DNA of 64,000 nucleotides from Qipengyuania vulgaris (GTDB taxonomy: Bacteria > Pseudomonadota > Alphaproteobacteria > Sphingomonadales > Sphingomonadaceae): positions 124,001 to 188,000 of the forward strand of contig CCSI01000002.1 of the NCBI GenBank assembly GCA_000756795.1, in the 5' to 3' direction. Under the pieces are notes generated by a model that worked only from the letters and a program-made list of their open reading frames with translations, had not been told where the DNA came from and did not search any database. This document shows positions 61,838 to 64,000 of the stretch, in pieces. The number at the start of each line of letters is the position of its first letter. Within the stretch, counting starts at the first letter, position 1. A program made the translations under genes and the position numbers.

Positions 61838-62856
61838 TCCTGCCGTCCGAGCACATGCGCTCCAATGGTGAAGGCGATAACGAGGAGCGCACCGACCAGC
61901 TGGTGCAGCACGGCGAGGTAGAAATCGACCCCCGTCATCACCGTGGCGATGCCGAGCAGGACCTGTGTGCCGAAGGCGGCATGAATGGCGATCGAGGCTT
62001 TGCGGCTCGCTGGTTTCACCTTGCGCGCCATGACCACCAGTGCGCCTACGACCACCCAGACCCACCAGCGATGCATCCAGTGGATGAGGAAGGGGTCATG
62101 TGTCATCGCCCAAAACATGCCTTGCGAGGAATCGAATTCGGGGATGAAACGCCCCTGCATCAAGGGCCAGCTATCCGAGGCAAGTCCTGCCTCCAGTCCA
62201 GCGACCCACGCGCCGAGCAACAACTGCACGAACAGGATGATTCCCGCCCACGCGGCGAGCGCGGTCATTCCCGCCGGCTTCGGCTTGCCTGCGGCGAGGC
62301 GCTTGAGGTCCAGCGCCGTCCAGACGAGGCCGCCCAGCAGGACAAGCGCGGTGCACAGGTGGATGGCGAGGCGGAAATGGCTGACATCGGTCCGCGTCTC
62401 GAGGCCAGAGGCAACCATCCACCAGCCGAAGCTGCCCTGCAGGCCGACCAGCGCTACCAATGCAAACAGACGCCAGAAATAGCCCTGCGGCACCATCTTG
62501 CGCAGCGCAAAGATGGCGAGTGGCACGGCAAGCGCCAGACCGATAAGTCGGCCGAGCTGGCGGTGGATCCATTCCCACCAGTAGATCGACTTGAATGCCT
62601 CGAGGTCCATTCCCGCAGGTCCGTTGATCTGCTGGTATTCGGGTATCTGCTTGTAGAGCTCGAACTCGGCCTGCCAGTCGGCATCGGTCAGCGGGGGCAG
62701 CGCGCCGAGGAAGGGCTTCCATTCGGTAATCGAAAGCCCGCTTTCTGTGAGGCGCGTGATACCGCCCACGGTCACGATTAGGACGACAAGCCCGGCAACG
62801 ATAAACAGCCAGTTGGCAAGCAGCCCCGGGCGGGCGCTGGATGTTGTCTCGGTCAT
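61834..62856 (-). CDS. ctaA: heme A synthase CtaA (COX15)
   Basis: A 340-residue inner-membrane protein with eight hydrophobic segments, such as WLFIVAGLVVLIVTVGGITRL and AWAGIILFVQLLLGAWVAGL. Conserved elements are GGITRLTESGLSITEWKP, EWIHRQLGRLIGL, FRLAIHLCTAL, IHWMHRWWVWVVVGA and AVLHQLVGALLVI, whose His pairs bind heme. It converts heme O to heme A for cytochrome c oxidase. The ATG at 62856 is preferred over an upstream in-frame start. Confidence 0.93.
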   Translation of the reverse strand: MTETTSSARPGLLANWLFIVAGLVVLIVTVGGITRLTESGLSITEWKPFLGALPPLTDADWQAEFELYKQIPEYQQINGPAGMDLEAFKSIYWWEWIHRQLGRLIGLALAVPLAIFALRKMVPQGYFWRLFALVALVGLQGSFGWWMVASGLETRTDVSHFRLAIHLCTALVLLGGLVWTALDLKRLAAGKPKPAGMTALAAWAGIILFVQLLLGAWVAGLEAGLASDSWPLMQGRFIPEFDSSQGMFWAMTHDPFLIHWMHRWWVWVVVGALVVMARKVKPASRKASIAIHAAFGTQVLLGIATVMTGVDFYLAVLHQLVGALLVIAFTIGAHVLGRQE

Positions 62857-62970
62857 GTCGCGCGTGAATGCCACAAGCGCCCCCAATCGCAAGTGCAATT
62901 GATTCAATCGGCGTAGCGGCCACCGCAAGCGACGAACTGCGTCCTTTTTCGCAAGCCGCCCTTGTAACAG

Positions 62971-62998
62971 GTGATACTATCACATATCTGTCATGACA
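62971..62998. promoter_or_regulatory. palindromes upstream of the MerC-like gene
   Basis: GTGATACTATCAC at 62971-62983 is a perfect inverted repeat around one central C, and TGTCATGACA at 62989-62998 is a second, touching the MerC-like start codon. They lie in the ctaA/merC divergent gap and could bind a metal or redox regulator. Confidence 0.45.
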
Positions 62999-63402
62999 TG
63001 TTGCAACGCGCCATCAATCCGATTCGGCAGCGGCTCGACCGTATAGGTATCGGGCTCTCGGGCCTGTGCGCGCTGCACTGCCTGCTCAGCATCGTGCTGG
63101 TGTCGGGCCTCGGAATCGGGGGCGAGCTGTTCTTCGCGCCCGAACTTCACCGTTGGGGACTTGCGATTGCGACTCTGATTGCCGCAGTCGCCATCGGCTG
63201 GGGCGCGCTGCGTCACCGCATGGCCGCGCCCTTCGTGATTGCGATGACTGGCCTCACCTTCATGGGCGGCGCGCTGGCGGTCGAGCATGGCTACAAGGAG
63301 GCAATCCTGACGATCATCGGCGTGGCGCTTGTCTCGCTCGGGCACATCCTCAACCTGCGCCATTGTCACTCCGCTGCTTGCAAGGAGCGCTGCGGGGACT
63401 AA
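62998..63402 (+). CDS. MerC-like membrane protein
   Basis: A 134-residue inner-membrane protein of the MerC family. The first membrane segment holds the Cys-x-x-x-x-Cys motif GLCALHCLLSIVLVSGLG used for Hg(II) binding in MerC; the C-terminal tail carries further Cys/His (RHCHSAACKERCGD). Not all family members transport mercury, and no mer operon is nearby, so zinc or another metal is possible. The start is ATG 62998; an in-frame GTG at 62971 is an alternative. Confidence 0.8.
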   Translation: MLQRAINPIRQRLDRIGIGLSGLCALHCLLSIVLVSGLGIGGELFFAPELHRWGLAIATLIAAVAIGWGALRHRMAAPFVIAMTGLTFMGGALAVEHGYKEAILTIIGVALVSLGHILNLRHCHSAACKERCGD

Positions 63403-63414
63403 GTGGGCCGGGCA

Positions 63415-64000
63415 ATGATTAGCCTGACCATCAATGGCGAGACCCGCCGCACCGCCGCATCCACCATCGCCGACCTCGTGCGCGAGCTCGAACTCGACCC
63501 TGCCAAGGTGGCAGTCGAGCATAATGGAGTGATTGCCCCGCGCAGCGAGCTGAGCGAGCATAAATTGGTCGAGGGCGACAGCCTCGAAATCGTGCATTTC
63601 GTCGGCGGCGGGCAGGACGACGACACCTGGACCGTGGCGGGGCGCACCTTCAAGTCGCGCCTCATCGTCGGCACGGGCAAGTACAAGGATTTCGAACAGA
63701 ACGCCGCCGCGCTCGAAGCGAGCGGGGCCGAAATCGTCACCGTGGCGGTACGCCGGGTCAATGTCAGCGACCCCAAGGCGCCGATGCTGACCGACTATAT
63801 CGACCCGAAGAAGACCACCTATCTCCCGAACACCGCAGGTTGCTTCACCGCCGACGACGCCATCCGCACGCTGCGCCTTGCGCGCGAGGCGGGAGGCTGG
63901 GATCTCGTGAAGCTCGAGGTGCTCGGCGAGGCCAAGACGCTCTATCCCGACATGCGCGAGACGCTGAAGGCGACTGAAGTGCTCGCGAAGGAAGGCTTTC
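63415..64000 (+). CDS. ThiS-ThiG fusion (sulfur carrier protein / thiazole synthase), 3'-truncated
   Basis: An open frame runs from ATG 63415 to the window's end without a stop. Residues 1-66 are ThiS-like ([20 protein letters not shown] to IVHFVGGG). The ThiG barrel follows with no gap ([50 protein letters not shown] and [17 protein letters not shown]). ThiG makes the thiazole ring of thiamine using sulfur carried as a thiocarboxylate on the ThiS C-terminal GG. Fused forms exist in this lineage; here the GG is internal, so processing or a different mechanism is needed. The rest lies beyond the window. Confidence 0.88.
   Translation, partial: MISLTINGETRRTAASTIADLVRELELDPAKVAVEHNGVIAPRSELSEHKLVEGDSLEIVHFVGGGQDDDTWTVAGRTFKSRLIVGTGKYKDFEQNAAALEASGAEIVTVAVRRVNVSDPKAPMLTDYIDPKKTTYLPNTAGCFTADDAIRTLRLAREAGGWDLVKLEVLGEAKTLYPDMRETLKATEVLAKEGF

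Overview
This GC-rich window looks like an alphaproteobacterial chromosome, most probably from the Sphingomonadales (Erythrobacteraceae-like). The reasons are gene content and order: mnmE-mnmG-rsmG-parA-parB, then rho-hemJ-hemE, then ppsR-maf-aroE-coaE-dnaQ, plus a Suv3-type helicase with an S4 protein, FdxA and CarD, UrcA proteins, a PopZ/DUF2497 protein, a fused ThiS-ThiG, and DUF1192, DUF1491 and DUF6489. The species is an inference. Genes are tightly packed with many ATGA, GTGA or TTGA start/stop overlaps. I see no rRNA, tRNA, insertion sequence, prophage or CRISPR array.

Layout. 1-3.0 kb (minus): truncated glycosyltransferase, LpxH-like phosphoesterase, quinone oxidoreductase. 3.1-11.7 kb (plus): DUF1192, clpA behind a heat-shock-like promoter, a NatAB-type ABC exporter, a ligase-associated exonuclease and an ATP-dependent DNA ligase separated by a REP-like repeat pair, and a DUF1993 protein. 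11.7-16.0 kb (minus): gamma-carbonic anhydrase, two tandem GNAT acetyltransferases, hemB, and an M23 envelope peptidase. 16.2-22.3 kb (plus): Suv3-like helicase, S4 protein, fdxA, a YihY/BrkB protein, carD and two lipoproteins. 22.3-27.0 kb: Sua5/TsaC, a DmdC-like acyl-CoA dehydrogenase, a membrane-anchored PQQ-type sugar dehydrogenase, and free methionine-R-sulfoxide reductase.

27.0-44.9 kb is the core of the window. parB, parA, rsmG, mnmG and mnmE contain four parS-type palindromes. After a short plus-strand operon (dienelactone hydrolase, glutamate synthase-like, SnoaL-like), rho, hemJ and hemE run leftward. The 253-base hemE-ppsR gap has an AT-rich patch next to hemE and several DnaA-box-like words, and everything to its right (ppsR to a cell-wall hydrolase) runs rightward. 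In Caulobacter and Rickettsia the origin lies beside hemE, so I read this gap as the likely oriC, with parS 7-10 kb away. A PopZ-like gene at 49.6 kb may act on the same centromere.

44.9-64 kb holds housekeeping and envelope genes: exonuclease III, ErpA, a CBS protein, 2Fe-2S ferredoxin, S9 peptidase, PopZ-like, TolC, a PCMT-like methyltransferase, fumarase, a LytS/LytTR two-component pair, two UrcA proteins, a lipid kinase with a phosphoesterase, ribosomal proteins L13 and S9, CutA, heme A synthase, a MerC-like protein, and a 3'-truncated ThiS-ThiG fusion at the right edge. Several intrinsic terminators are clear, some usable in both directions between convergent genes.
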